Source: Paenibacillus urinalis (lineage in GTDB: Bacteria > Bacillota > Bacilli > Paenibacillales > Paenibacillaceae). From it: a stretch of 64,000 nt of DNA. The notes under the pieces were generated by a model that worked only from the letters and a program-made list of their open reading frames with translations, was not told where the DNA came from and made no database searches. Positions 26,177 to 35,420 of this stretch are shown here, one piece after another; the stretch's first letter is position 1, and the number at the start of each line of letters is the position of its first letter. Made by a program: the position numbers and the translations under genes. The stretch is taken from the NCBI RefSeq assembly GCF_028747985.1, contig NZ_CP118108.1, forward strand, positions 4,469,001 through 4,533,000. The letters run 5' to 3'.

Positions 26177-27877
26177 TTGAATCGACCAGGGCAGCCTTTA
26201 GTGCTCAAACCGAACTACAGCTTGCTCGGGGTGCTCGCGGCCATCGGCCTGATCTTGTTTTTTATTTTTCAGATATTGCCGGGAACGTCAATGCAGTCAA
26301 CGGAGCAACAGACAGCGAAGGTAATCAGCAAAGAAGAAGCCTACCAAGCTGCCGTTCAATATGCCGAGAGTGAACTCGGACTAAACGATAAGATTTTATT
26401 TGAGGACGTATTAGTTACATATCAGACAAGTTCCGAATTATACGGCTATCTGGCGAATCAGAAGCTGCTTGAGCAGTATGACAAAGAGTATGAGGAACAA
26501 TATCCGTATGACGTATACCGGGTAAGACTTCAAGACCAAGCTTCAGGAGGATATCTAAATGTAGATGTCCATATGAACAGTGCGAAGCCTGTATCCTATA
26601 TCCGGCAATCACCGGATTCCGACTATTCAACCAATGAGCTGGTGCCTGAATCAGAAGGGAGAGCCGCACTGCTTCGGTTATCCGAAGGCGGAATCTCACT
26701 GGAGGATAAGGTAAGTCTTGCTGTCCCAGTTCTATCCGAATTGGGCTATGACGTAAATGCGCTGGAGCTGGAAACGACCGAATCCGAACCCGGGCTTGTC
26801 TATGCAGATCACAGCAAGGAGCTCGGAGATAGCACGCTGAAGCTTAATTTCACTTTTGAGAATGGCGATATTCGTTCATTTGATCCCGAGTTCTCTGTAC
26901 CTGCCGATCACACAGCATATGTAGAGAAGGAAACGTCCAGAGCCAACCTCATGACGCTTGCAGGCTATGGTTTATTCACCTTGCTGCTTGGTGTCCTCGC
27001 TATCGTGTACAGTGTACTGACAAGAGCCTATACCTCATTTAAAAGAGGAATCTGGTTATCCATTCTGTATTTCCTGTTCTCCATGATCGGTACGATCAAC
27101 TTGCTGCCGACTTTCCAGGCGGAAGGTTATTCTACCCTTATGCTTGTCATCTTGTTTGGGATCCAAGCGTTGTTTACGCTGGCCATGACCGCGCTTGTAT
27201 ACTTCTCTCTCGTCGCTGGAAACGGACTCTGGCGAAAGGACGGCTACAATCTATGGGGACGGGCCAAGGAGCCTGGATATGGCCGCTATGTGCTTCACAG
27301 CATGTATTCGGGTTACCTATGGGCATTTATACTGCTTGGATTGCAGTCCGTCATCTTCTTCGTGCTTGAAAAAGGGCTCGGCGTATGGTCTACAACAGAT
27401 GCCAGCCAGTCCCCTTATAACATGGTCTATCCGTGGCTTATGCCTATCCTTGCCTGGATGGCTGGCATTGGGGAAGAAGCCGTTTACCGTTTGTTCGGTA
27501 TTCGAATCTTCAAGAAGATGGTACGAAGTACCGTGCTGGCTGCAATGATTACGTCTCTCATCTGGGCGTTCGGTCATACGCTGTATCCGATCTACCCTGT
27601 CATCACAAGACCGATTGAACTCACGATTATCGGGCTTGTATTCAGCTTCATTATGATCAAACATGGCTTCATCACTTCTGTATTCAGCCATGTTATCTTT
27701 AACAGCATTCTGATGGGCATCAGCCTGTTCGCCATGCAGGATGCCATAAATGTGGCTGCCGGAGTGTTCTGGATGATCCTTCCTGCCATCGTGGGTTATG
27801 TCATCTACCGTTTCCATTCGGGAACAAAAAAAGAGGAGCCGATATTTACGGCTCCTCATCCTGAAGAGAGTCAATAA
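26177..27877 (+). CDS. CPBP-family intramembrane endopeptidase
   Basis: A membrane protein of about 566 residues. After an N-terminal hydrophobic segment there is a long extracytoplasmic part (residues ~35-255) of unknown fold, then about eight hydrophobic segments. The CPBP (type II CAAX protease) motifs are complete: [10 protein letters not shown] (EExxxR) near residue 437, FGHTLYP near 475 and HVIFN near 515. These glutamic intramembrane proteases process prenylated proteins, bacteriocins or signalling peptides in other systems; the target here is unknown. A TTG six bases after the GGAGGA site is the preferred start; the ATG two codons before abuts the ribosome site. It overlaps uvrC tail to tail by 32 bases. 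Confidence 0.88.
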   Translation: MNRPGQPLVLKPNYSLLGVLAAIGLILFFIFQILPGTSMQSTEQQTAKVISKEEAYQAAVQYAESELGLNDKILFEDVLVTYQTSSELYGYLANQKLLEQYDKEYEEQYPYDVYRVRLQDQASGGYLNVDVHMNSAKPVSYIRQSPDSDYSTNELVPESEGRAALLRLSEGGISLEDKVSLAVPVLSELGYDVNALELETTESEPGLVYADHSKELGDSTLKLNFTFENGDIRSFDPEFSVPADHTAYVEKETSRANLMTLAGYGLFTLLLGVLAIVYSVLTRAYTSFKRGIWLSILYFLFSMIGTINLLPTFQAEGYSTLMLVILFGIQALFTLAMTALVYFSLVAGNGLWRKDGYNLWGRAKEPGYGRYVLHSMYSGYLWAFILLGLQSVIFFVLEKGLGVWSTTDASQSPYNMVYPWLMPILAWMAGIGEEAVYRLFGIRIFKKMVRSTVLAAMITSLIWAFGHTLYPIYPVITRPIELTIIGLVFSFIMIKHGFITSVFSHVIFNSILMGISLFAMQDAINVAAGVFWMILPAIVGYVIYRFHSGTKKEEPIFTAPHPEESQ

Positions 27878-29828
27878 TAGTTTGGGCGAGCTTATCGCCA
27901 ATAGATAGAGGCCGGAAGTCTTCGACGCTGGCCTCTTTAATTTTGCGCAGAGATCCAAAATGCTTAAGCAGCAGCTTGCGCCGTTTCTCGCCAATACCCG
28001 GTATCGAATCCAGACGGGATACAACCATCGATTTGCCGCGCTGCTCACGGTGGAATGTGATAGCGAAGCGGTGAACCTCCTCCTGGATTCGCTGAAGCAG
28101 GTAGAACTCCTGACTGTCCCGCGGCAGCTGAATGACTTCGAACGTATCACCGATCATCAGCTGCGATGTTTTATGCTTCGCATCCTTAACGAGACCGCAT
28201 ACCGGAATATATAACCCGAGTTCATTGTGAAGGACATCCAGCGCTGAGGATATCTGACCACGACCGCCATCGACGATAATCAGATCGGGCTGGGTCAAAT
28301 TCTCCTTCAGTACACGCTCATATCTGCGGCGGATGACTTCACGCATCGTTTCATAATCATCCGGGCCTTTAACGGATCGAATCTTGTATTTGCGATACTC
28401 TTTTTTCTCCGCCTTGCCGTCAATAAACACGACCATTGCAGATACCGGATTCGCTCCTTGAATATTGGAGTTATCGAAGGCCTCGATCCGACTGAGCGAG
28501 GAGAGTCCAAGCGCCTCACCCAAACGCTGCGCGGCTTTTGAAGTGCGTTCCTCTGTCCGCTCAATCAAACGGAATTTCTCATCGAGAGATACCTTCGCAT
28601 TCTCTGTAGCCATTGAGACCATTTGGCGCTTCAATCCCCGCTTTGGAATAAGCACCTTGATATCCAGCCACTCTTGAAGCAGCCCTGCCGCACTGACGGG
28701 ATCATCAATTCCGCTCGTCTCTTGATCTGCAGAGGCAGCCTCGTCAGGAATTGGAACCGTCTCCTCCTCCTGCTCGTTCTCCTCTAATTTATACGCTTGT
28801 GCCTGCTCATGCGCTTCGTCTGCTCCCTGAGCCTGCTGCAGCTTGCTCTCTTCCTCTGGCAGCAAGGGAAGAAGTATTTCCTTCGGCAAGGCCGGATTAT
28901 CACTGTAATACTGGGTTACAAAAGATATAAAGTCCGCATACGCATCTCCGTAAAAAGGAAACGAGGTGGAATGACGCTCAATCATCTTGCCCTGGCGTAT
29001 ATAAAGAATCTGTACACTCATCCAGCCTTTATCTATCGCAAAGCCGAAGACATCCCGGTCCTTGGTATCGGCGGTCGTGATCTTCTGCTTCTCCATCAGG
29101 GCATCGATCGCAATGATCTGATCACGCAGCTCCTTAGCCCGTTCAAAATAAAGATCCTCTGCGGCCTCCTCCATTTTCTTCTGAAGATCCTTCTTAATCT
29201 CTTCGTGACCTCCACTCAGGAAGGAAGCAATCTCTGTGCTGATCCCTTCATAGGTCTCCTTGCCAATCTCTTTGACACAAGGCGCGAGACATTGTCCCAT
29301 ATGGTAGTACAAGCATACTTCCTTCGGCATAACTCCGCATTTACGCAGCGGATACATACGGTCAAGCAGCTTCTTCGTCTGATGTGCTGCATAGGAGTTC
29401 GGATATGGACCAAAATACTTTGCCTTGTCCTTCAGTACCCGGCGTGTGACTTCCAGCTTTGGATGCCGCTCATTCGTTATTTTTAAATATGGGAAGGTCT
29501 TGTCATCCTTAAGCAGTACATTGTAACGCGGCTGATGCTTCTTGATCAGATTGAGCTCCAGCAGAAGCGCCTCTTTGTTACTACCCGTGACGATGTATTC
29601 AAAATCCCGGATATCCGCAACAAGCCGCTGCGTCTTCCCGTTATGGCTTCCTGTAAAATAGGAGCGCACCCGATTCTTCAGCACCTTCGCTTTCCCGACA
29701 TAGATGATCGTCCCTTGATCATTCTTCATCAGATAACAGCCAGGCAGATCGGGCAGGAGCGCCAGCTTGTGTCTGATCTGCTCCAGCGCCTTCTCCTGTT
29801 CTTGAATATGGCCAAGATGTGATTCCAT
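27846..29828 (-). CDS. uvrC: Excinuclease ABC subunit C
   Basis: A 660-residue nucleotide-excision nuclease that makes both incisions around a lesion bound by UvrAB. It shows the GIY-YIG domain ([20 protein letters not shown]), the UVR helix pair near residue 205-240, the RNase H-like C-terminal nuclease region ([16 protein letters not shown]) and helix-hairpin-helix repeats near the end. An extra stretch near residues 330-375, rich in Glu, Gln and Ala, sits before the endonuclease domain and looks like a disordered linker. Its 3' end overlaps the CPBP gene by 32 bases. Confidence 0.96.
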   Translation of the reverse strand: MESHLGHIQEQEKALEQIRHKLALLPDLPGCYLMKNDQGTIIYVGKAKVLKNRVRSYFTGSHNGKTQRLVADIRDFEYIVTGSNKEALLLELNLIKKHQPRYNVLLKDDKTFPYLKITNERHPKLEVTRRVLKDKAKYFGPYPNSYAAHQTKKLLDRMYPLRKCGVMPKEVCLYYHMGQCLAPCVKEIGKETYEGISTEIASFLSGGHEEIKKDLQKKMEEAAEDLYFERAKELRDQIIAIDALMEKQKITTADTKDRDVFGFAIDKGWMSVQILYIRQGKMIERHSTSFPFYGDAYADFISFVTQYYSDNPALPKEILLPLLPEEESKLQQAQGADEAHEQAQAYKLEENEQEEETVPIPDEAASADQETSGIDDPVSAAGLLQEWLDIKVLIPKRGLKRQMVSMATENAKVSLDEKFRLIERTEERTSKAAQRLGEALGLSSLSRIEAFDNSNIQGANPVSAMVVFIDGKAEKKEYRKYKIRSVKGPDDYETMREVIRRRYERVLKENLTQPDLIIVDGGRGQISSALDVLHNELGLYIPVCGLVKDAKHKTSQLMIGDTFEVIQLPRDSQEFYLLQRIQEEVHRFAITFHREQRGKSMVVSRLDSIPGIGEKRRKLLLKHFGSLRKIKEASVEDFRPLSIGDKLAQTIIDSLQDEEP

Positions 29829-30022
29829 CTTCCTTCGTTCCCCCTCCCTGTTAAACTGTACAATTAAATCTATATATAAACGATAAATGGAAGTCTTAAA
29901 AAGTAAAAAAATCTGTAAAAGGAAACAAATAACGAATGCATGTTCCCTATATTATAGTATAGCTTCTTTCCTCGTACGATCAAGTGCTATCTGTATTCTT
30001 CATCTAAACCGCAAAAACCATG

Positions 30023-30056
30023 AAAAAACGCCCCAGGCTGCAATGCCGGAGGCGTT
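30023..30056 (-). terminator. Intrinsic terminator after trxA
   Basis: On the minus strand AACGCC and GGCGTT arms close over an inner GCC/GGC pair, and the stem runs into TTTTTT, about 24 bases past the trxA stop. Confidence 0.85.
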
Positions 30057-30079
30057 ATCATCTTCATTTCTTAAGCCGA

Positions 30080-30394
30080 TTAGTGCTTGGAAATCAGATT
30101 TTTCAGGTTTTCCTTAGAGTTCAAGCCAACCACTTTATCCACAGGCTGACCGTCTTTGAACAGAATCAGTGTAGGAATGCTCATTACACCGAAACGGGAA
30201 GCCGATTCAGGGTTCTCATCCACGTTTACTTTAGCGATCTTCACGTCATCGCCTACTTCACCAGCAAGCTCTTCCAGAATAGGAGCAAGCATTTTACAAG
30301 GACCGCACCAAGGCGCCCAGAAATCTACAAGAACCGTACCTGTGCCTTCAACCTCAGTGTTGAAGGATTGATCGGATACATTAACAATAGCCAT
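30080..30394 (-). CDS. trxA: Thioredoxin
   Basis: A 104-residue thioredoxin with the catalytic WCGPCK at residues ~28-33, the cis-proline segment IPTLILF near 74 and full canonical length. It reduces protein disulfides in the cytoplasm with thioredoxin reductase. An AGGAGG-like site precedes the ATG, and the gene has its own terminator. A TATAAT lies upstream near 30470 on the minus strand. Confidence 0.97.
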   Translation of the reverse strand: MAIVNVSDQSFNTEVEGTGTVLVDFWAPWCGPCKMLAPILEELAGEVGDDVKIAKVNVDENPESASRFGVMSIPTLILFKDGQPVDKVVGLNSKENLKNLISKH

Positions 30395-30555
30395 GAATTA
30401 TGTCCTCCTTATATATACTGCGTAGTTATTATTAAACTTCATATCGTTCTGGTAAACGATTGAGTTCATTATAGCACAACGCCTTCCGTAATGAAATACA
30501 TGCATATGCATATATTTTGCGAATTCTTTACAAAAGTTTCCCTATTCAAGGAATC

Positions 30556-30585
30556 TTTACAAGTGATTCCTATAGTGGGTATACT
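30556..30585 (+). promoter_or_regulatory. Promoter for a small membrane-protein gene
   Basis: TTTACA at 30556-30561 and TATACT at 30580-30585 are separated by 18 bases, 38 bases before the start codon of the small gene. Confidence 0.5.
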
Positions 30586-30623
30586 TATATTGTTTTAGTA
30601 CGTAAACAGAGGAGGGCAGCATC

Positions 30624-30782
30624 ATGGAACCAAACATTGTCAGACCGTACGATCCAAGGTCCCATGTGAACGAAGAACCGCGTAACGATCTCTTCGATCT
30701 CATTGGCGGATTCGTCGGCATGTTCGTGCTGATGACCGTTATCTTTTTTGGAATGGTTATCATTAAGTTCCTGATGGCGTAG
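30624..30782 (+). CDS. 52-residue single-span membrane protein (YqzM-like)
   Basis: A small gene with an AGAGGAGGG ribosome site ten bases before the ATG. The peptide has a charged N-terminal half and one hydrophobic helix (GMFVLMTVIFFGMVIIKFL) at the C-terminus. The segment RNDLFDLIGGFVGMF recalls the YqzM family of Bacillota, but similarity by eye over so short a protein is weak. A strong terminator follows 33 bases later. Function unknown. Confidence 0.7.
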   Translation: MEPNIVRPYDPRSHVNEEPRNDLFDLIGGFVGMFVLMTVIFFGMVIIKFLMA

Positions 30783-30814
30783 GCTTTCAAGTAGAAAGCC
30801 CCATGACCCAAGCC

Positions 30815-30854
30815 AAAGTCTGATTCACCCGCTGTGACGGGATGATCAGACTTT
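30815..30854 (+). terminator. Bidirectional intrinsic terminator between the small gene and dnaI
   Basis: AAAGTCTGAT pairs with ATCAGACTTT, with an inner CCCG/CGGG pair; the plus-strand tail is GTTTATTG. Being symmetric, it can also end the dnaB-dnaI transcript, which stops at 30898. Confidence 0.8.
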
Positions 30855-30897
30855 GTTTATTGTGCCCGATATTTATGATTTCATCAGCTCCATACGG

Positions 30898-31851
30898 TTA
30901 CCGATGTTTTCCACGCTGATTGTCTCCACGTACAGGAACCACGTCTACAAAAGGACGAATCCGGTCCATTAAGCGTTGTCCCTTATGCCGTTCTTCCCCG
31001 TCCTTGCTCGTAAAGCTCAGATGCTGCTCCAGGCTGTCCAGATTATAATTTGAAGTATAGAACGTCGGCTTGCGGTTCATACGATAGTTCAGAATTGAGC
31101 CCAGTACATGATCTCGTACCCAAGGGCTTAAGTTCTCAGCACCGATGTCATCAAATATGAGCAGATCGCAGTTCTTAAGCATCTCTGTTGTTTCCTTCAG
31201 CTTCTGCCCGTCCTGGAACATGGATTTCAGATCCTCTACAAAGTCAGGCATATAAACGATGACGCCGGTGAACCCTTCAAGCGCCAGCTCATGCAGCAAA
31301 TATCCCATAAGGAACGTCTTCCCTGTTCCAAAAGAGCCTTCGAGATATAGTCCATGTGGTGAAAGTCCGTTCTGCTTCGCTTCATTAACGTAACGAAACA
31401 CCTGATTCACGGCAGGCGCACGCTGCAGATCTTTTCTTAGAATCTCGGCAACATTATACCCCTCACTCAGAGCACGTTCATCCACATAGAAGCTCTGGAT
31501 CCGCTCCTTGACCTTTTTCTTGTGCATCGCTGCAAGCTGGAGGTTGCAGGGGGTTTTTTTATCTATAATTTCAGGCTCACCGTTAAAATGCTCGACTGAC
31601 AATTTCGAATAATGTCCTTCGAAGTCATTCGGGCACTTCGCAAGACCTGGGCAGTTCGCACAATTGCTGCTGTCTTTGGCATACTGAAAAAACTTGGATA
31701 ATGAGAGCATAAACCGGGTGTCATCGACCTCAGGGTTCTCTTCCAAGAACCGGCGAACAGAAGGATCCGCCTTCAGCTTGTCCGCAATGGCATGAGACTG
31801 TTGACGAAACGACGGATTCATCTGCTGTAATATTTGTCCTAGCGGTCCCAT
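30898..31851 (-). CDS. dnaI: Primosomal helicase loader DnaI
   Basis: A 317-residue AAA+ ATPase that loads the replicative helicase DnaC onto DNA with DnaB and DnaD. An N-terminal zinc-binding region with the Cys pattern NCANCPGLAKCPND sits near residue 65, then Walker A GSFGTGKTF near 170 and Walker B LLIFDDIGAE near 230. It follows dnaB by 61 bases on the same strand, the conserved dnaB-dnaI order of Bacillota. Confidence 0.95.
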   Translation of the reverse strand: MGPLGQILQQMNPSFRQQSHAIADKLKADPSVRRFLEENPEVDDTRFMLSLSKFFQYAKDSSNCANCPGLAKCPNDFEGHYSKLSVEHFNGEPEIIDKKTPCNLQLAAMHKKKVKERIQSFYVDERALSEGYNVAEILRKDLQRAPAVNQVFRYVNEAKQNGLSPHGLYLEGSFGTGKTFLMGYLLHELALEGFTGVIVYMPDFVEDLKSMFQDGQKLKETTEMLKNCDLLIFDDIGAENLSPWVRDHVLGSILNYRMNRKPTFYTSNYNLDSLEQHLSFTSKDGEERHKGQRLMDRIRPFVDVVPVRGDNQRGKHR

Positions 31852-31912
31852 CTTTGGTTAATGCCCTCCTTTCTTGTACTGAAATATATGAATATTGAAG
31901 TTTATTGTTGTT

Positions 31913-33442
31913 TTAACGGAGTGACTTCTTCGCCTGCATTTCCTCGGCAAAACGAATCATCTCTTCAAGCTCCTCTTCGGTAATCGAAGCTCCGTCCCCT
32001 GTATCTTGAACAATAGGAATGTCCGGCTTCAGTTTGGCCTGCTGTGAAGCATAGCCTCTCGCGCGACCTGGTCTTTGAGCCTTCTCATTCGTTTTATCCT
32101 TGCTGCCTTTGACCTTCGACTGGTCACGGATATACTGTACCGCTTTTTCATAAGTATTAACCTGCTTGAGCAGCATATTGGAAGCAATGGCTTCCACAAA
32201 ATTGCGATTAATACGCTGTTCACTTCCAGACACCAGCAGAGTCATTAGATAATGAATCAATACATTAATGACTTCACCCGGAAGCTTATAGCTGAGGTCT
32301 ACTTTTTCAAATATGTCAATGAGATTGTCAGGTACGGAGCCTGGGAAAAAGGTTTGCAGCAAACGCAAATAAGGTTCATTACGAAGCATCATATTGTACT
32401 GGTGTATATCGCACTTGGAAGAGAATTGAGGCGGCACTTCCAAATAATATTCCATCTCTACCCCATGCTCGACAGGAGGCTCATCGGTCTGCTTACTGTC
32501 AAGCGCCTGCCGCATGCTGACCACCTTCGCTGCGTGGATGGACCTCTCTTCCTTCCGCTTCTTCCCTTGTCTGAACATGCTGCTGGCCAGCTCCTGCAGA
32601 CGATCCAGTATAATTTCCCCACGGGTGTTAAATACGTCGTCCTCATCAAGCAATCGGCATACATCCTGAATCCCCAGGTCATATTTGTGTACAACATAGT
32701 TCACAAGGCCAAGCTGATCCGGTTCAAATCGGAGCTGCTCGACATAACGCCGATTGGCAGATTCACGAGGGAAGCGCAAAATAATATCCGCGTAGTTCAG
32801 CTGATCATTCTCAGGAACTGCCGGCGTACTTGCTTCAGACCTAGCACTCGACATCTCGGATAATGCCTGCTCCAGCTCATAGTCAATGACATGTGTATTC
32901 AGCTCAAATATATCGTAAAACGGGACAGAGATATTCTCCTTGTTCGCTAATGGTGAGCCTGATTCCTCGGCATCTTCAGTCCAAATCTGCGATCTCAATG
33001 CAAGGACTGCGAACTTACCGATCTTATCTCTCAGCAGCAGCGTCAGATGCTGGGTCCGGAAAAATTCACCGGGAGACAACGGAGGATACAGCTCATACTC
33101 ATAGGTATATTCATCTGTCTCAGGTATATAAACTCGGGAAGTCTGAAGCAGCCCTACGGCTTCAAGCTTGGAGGTTTGCTCCATCAAATACTTGCGTCCT
33201 TTATCACTGGGCTCGAGTCCCAGCGCCAGGAACAGCTTGCGCTGCTGCTCCATCGTGGAGTAGCCGATTTGATCTGCTCTGACATGCTGGAATAACAGCC
33301 TGTACAAGCTGATCGCAAAGGCCCCCGCCATGGGCTGATATGCGGAGCTGAGCATCCGTTCGTCCAGGCTGCTAAGTCCAAACTCGCGGAAAACGCAGTA
33401 TCGATGATTCTCGGTAAAGTGCAGCATGTTCTTCATGCGCAT
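31913..33442 (-). CDS. dnaB: Replication initiation membrane-attachment protein DnaB
   Basis: A 509-residue DnaB (helicase co-loader, not the helicase) of Bacillota, slightly longer than the 472-residue B. subtilis protein. The N-terminal winged-helix region includes SLDERMLSSAYQPMAGAFA, and a C-terminal DnaB/DnaD-type domain is seen from about residue 390 (IPDNLIDIFEKV-like text). The charged C-terminal tail (residues ~455-509) is probably disordered. It is upstream of dnaI. Confidence 0.93.
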   Translation of the reverse strand: MRMKNMLHFTENHRYCVFREFGLSSLDERMLSSAYQPMAGAFAISLYRLLFQHVRADQIGYSTMEQQRKLFLALGLEPSDKGRKYLMEQTSKLEAVGLLQTSRVYIPETDEYTYEYELYPPLSPGEFFRTQHLTLLLRDKIGKFAVLALRSQIWTEDAEESGSPLANKENISVPFYDIFELNTHVIDYELEQALSEMSSARSEASTPAVPENDQLNYADIILRFPRESANRRYVEQLRFEPDQLGLVNYVVHKYDLGIQDVCRLLDEDDVFNTRGEIILDRLQELASSMFRQGKKRKEERSIHAAKVVSMRQALDSKQTDEPPVEHGVEMEYYLEVPPQFSSKCDIHQYNMMLRNEPYLRLLQTFFPGSVPDNLIDIFEKVDLSYKLPGEVINVLIHYLMTLLVSGSEQRINRNFVEAIASNMLLKQVNTYEKAVQYIRDQSKVKGSKDKTNEKAQRPGRARGYASQQAKLKPDIPIVQDTGDGASITEEELEEMIRFAEEMQAKKSLR

Positions 33443-33648
33443 CGCTCATTTCTCCTTCTTCCGAATAATAATGTTTCTCTATTCTATCATAAAAGACGTC
33501 CGCTTAAATCTTCAAAAATAGCCAATTTCCCTGCTTAATCTTTCCGCTATTTCATCTTATACGACATTAATCGACCATTCTTCTATTTTGAAAGCCACGG
33601 TTTACTATTGTACTCTATCACTCTATGAAAAGTGAACCCCTGATATGA

Positions 33649-33682
33649 CAAAAGAGCCCCTTTCTTCATCCAGAAAGAGGCG
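33649..33682 (-). terminator. Intrinsic terminator after yuiB
   Basis: On the minus strand GCCTCTTTCT pairs with AGAAAGGGGC across a short loop, followed by TCTTTTG, 26 bases past the yuiB stop. Confidence 0.75.
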
Positions 33683-33708
33683 TCCTGCAATAAGTATCAA
33701 GTTAATTA

Positions 33709-34005
33709 CTAAAACATTCGGTATCCTCCAAGCCTCAGCTTCTTAATCGTCCATCCGCTCATCACGGCTCCTACAAGTCCAGCAATACCTGTTAAGTAAT
33801 CCACTAGCCGATATGTACCGAGATGCGCACCAAGGCTCATACTTTCCTGATTCCACATGGTGAAGATTACGACAGGAATCAGCACGATGACAAACAAATA
33901 AGAAGGAAACCACGTTGTCTTCATCAGCATATTCAAAATGAAACCGATCCCAAACATCATGACAAAAAATAAAACCATGAGAACAAGCACAGGTAAAATC
34001 TGCAT
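33709..34005 (-). CDS. yuiB: YuiB-family membrane protein
   Basis: A protein of about 98 residues with three hydrophobic segments, beginning LPVLVLMVLFFVMMFGIGFILNMLM as in the YuiB family. The ATG at 34005 is preferred over one 20 codons upstream because GGGGGAAGGTGA precedes it. In B. subtilis yuiB lies near yumB and yumC; the homologues of those genes are 1.5-3 kb away here, so the neighbourhood is conserved. Function unknown. Confidence 0.82.
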   Translation of the reverse strand: MQILPVLVLMVLFFVMMFGIGFILNMLMKTTWFPSYLFVIVLIPVVIFTMWNQESMSLGAHLGTYRLVDYLTGIAGLVGAVMSGWTIKKLRLGGYRMF

Positions 34006-34352
34006 CCGTTCACCTTCCCCCTCTTTCTGCCAATTCATGTATGCAAACCCATAATAGATAATCATTAGTTTAACTCAAATAAGAGGGACAGGCAATGAGA
34101 TCACCTTCAAAAATACAGGTCTTGCCGTTGCAAAAACAAAAAATGAGCAGGCTTCCGCCCAAAAGCTCAAATTATGAGCATTTTGTTAAAACAGCTCACT
34201 TAATGAGATCTTCATTTGCCCAGCCGCTTCACGCTTTGATACAATAAAGCTGCATGCACCAGAATCCAATTCATAAAAGGTATTATGAAATGGATTCACA
34301 ACAAATGAAAAATTCTTTTACAATAAATATTCCAATCAGGAGTGATAAACAG
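34006..34352. promoter_or_regulatory. yuiB-hemQ divergent region with repeated GCTCA/TGAGC dyads
   Basis: This 347-base gap holds dyads GCTCA-N5-TGAGC at 34165-34179 and GCTCA-N5-TGAGA at 34194-34208, with centres 29 bases apart, plus another TGAGC half-site at 34144-34148. On the minus strand the half-site and one dyad arm form a stem (34144-34169) with an inner GGC-GGAA-GCC hairpin followed by six T residues, an intrinsic-terminator form in the yuiB leader. The dyad arm can pair instead with its own partner, which would block the terminator. Confidence 0.5.
34216..34245 (+). promoter_or_regulatory. Candidate hemQ promoter
   Basis: TTGCCC at 34216-34221 and TACAAT at 34240-34245 have an 18-base spacer, about 108 bases before the chosen hemQ ATG. 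The dyad at 34194-34208 ends eight bases upstream of the -35. Confidence 0.5.
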
Positions 34353-35096
34353 ATGAGCGAAGCGGCTTTAACTCTCGAGGGCTGGTATGCCCTTCATGAT
34401 TTCAGATCGATCAACTGGGCGGCATGGCGTGCTGCTGACGATGAGACCCGTGCGGTTGCCACAGATGAATTGCAGGAATTTCTGAATGCCTGGGCAGCGG
34501 ATGAGGAATCCGGCAAGGGAAGCTCTACGGTATATACTGTAGTAGGTCAAAAAGCTGATTTTGTCATGATGCATCTGCGTGAAACGCTGGAGGATCTGAA
34601 TGCGATCGAGAATGCATTTAACAAAACCACGTTTGCCCAATTTACGACGAAATCCTATTCTTATGTCAGCGTTGTTGAGCTTAGCAACTATCTCGGTAAA
34701 GATGAAGATCCGATGCAGAATCCACAGATTGTTGCACGTCTGAAGCCTGTACTTCCGAAGAATCAATACATCTGCTTCTATCCAATGAACAAAAAACGCG
34801 ATCTCAGTGACAACTGGTACATGCTGTCGATGGACGAGCGCAAAACCATGATGAGAAGTCACGGTATGATCGGCCGCAGCTATGCGGGCAAAGTAAAGCA
34901 AATCATTACAGGTTCTGTCGGATTCGATGACTGGGAGTGGGGAGTGACGCTGTTCTCAGACGATGCTCTTCAATTCAAGAAGCTGATCTATGAAATGCGT
35001 TTTGATGAAGTCAGCGCACGTTATGGTGAATTTGGTTCTTTCTATGTAGGAAGCCTGCTGACACAGGAGTCATTTGAAGCTATGCTGAAGCTGTAA
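34353..35096 (+). CDS. hemQ: Coproheme decarboxylase HemQ
   Basis: A 247-residue chlorite-dismutase-fold enzyme that makes haem b from coproheme with peroxide, the last step of the coproporphyrin route of Gram-positives. It opens [19 protein letters not shown], ends with the [11 protein letters not shown] segment, and contains [11 protein letters not shown] (catalytic Tyr region near 147) and [28 protein letters not shown] around residues 173-200, where the proximal haem His lies. The start at 34353 is chosen for AGGAGTGA before it and for matching usual length; the open frame reaches 33 codons further upstream. Confidence 0.95.
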   Translation: MSEAALTLEGWYALHDFRSINWAAWRAADDETRAVATDELQEFLNAWAADEESGKGSSTVYTVVGQKADFVMMHLRETLEDLNAIENAFNKTTFAQFTTKSYSYVSVVELSNYLGKDEDPMQNPQIVARLKPVLPKNQYICFYPMNKKRDLSDNWYMLSMDERKTMMRSHGMIGRSYAGKVKQIITGSVGFDDWEWGVTLFSDDALQFKKLIYEMRFDEVSARYGEFGSFYVGSLLTQESFEAMLKL

Positions 35097-35108
35097 GCTT
35101 ATACAAAA

Positions 35109-35150
35109 AGGATGTACTGCGGATCAACCTGCAGCACATCCTCTTTTTTT
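35109..35150 (+). terminator. Intrinsic terminator after hemQ
   Basis: AGGATGTACTGC and GCAGCACATCCT form a 12-base-pair stem with one mismatch and a ten-base loop, then CTTTTTTT. Confidence 0.9.
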
Positions 35151-35162
35151 GGTAACAATGCT

Positions 35163-35417
35163 TTAATCCTCATCTTCCTCTTCGAGCTTTTTCAGTGATT
35201 CCAGGAACTCTGCCGTTGCACGGTCGCGGTCCCTGCTCTTCTCCTTCAATCGCTCGATGGCCGGCAGAATAAGAATGTCAACTTCCTTCTGAACAATATA
35301 AGATAGATCATAACGGTCTTGTTCTTCTAAATAGCTGCCTACTTCCATCAGTGCATTATACCGATTAAGTTCATCTCTAGTTAGCAGCCCGCGTACTTGA
35401 ACACTGCAATGTCTCAT
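35163..35417 (-). CDS. 84-residue acidic helical protein of unknown function
   Basis: The frame begins three bases after the stop of the NADH dehydrogenase-like gene, so it is probably translated from the same message. It has an N-terminal RHCSVQVRGLL segment followed by amphipathic helices and an acidic tail (KKLEEEDED). No membrane span, metal motif or known domain is visible. The ribosome site is AAGGAAGG at a somewhat long spacing. Function unknown. Confidence 0.7.
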   Translation of the reverse strand: MRHCSVQVRGLLTRDELNRYNALMEVGSYLEEQDRYDLSYIVQKEVDILILPAIERLKEKSRDRDRATAEFLESLKKLEEEDED

Positions 35418-35420
35418 AAG

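Noticed and set aside
27317..28150. 277-codon open frame on the minus strand
   Set aside because: It overlaps the CPBP and uvrC genes in another frame. Its composition is unlike a protein and it has no ribosome site.
28797..29486. 229-codon open frame antisense to uvrC
   Set aside because: Shadow of a strong gene; no ribosome site or domain.
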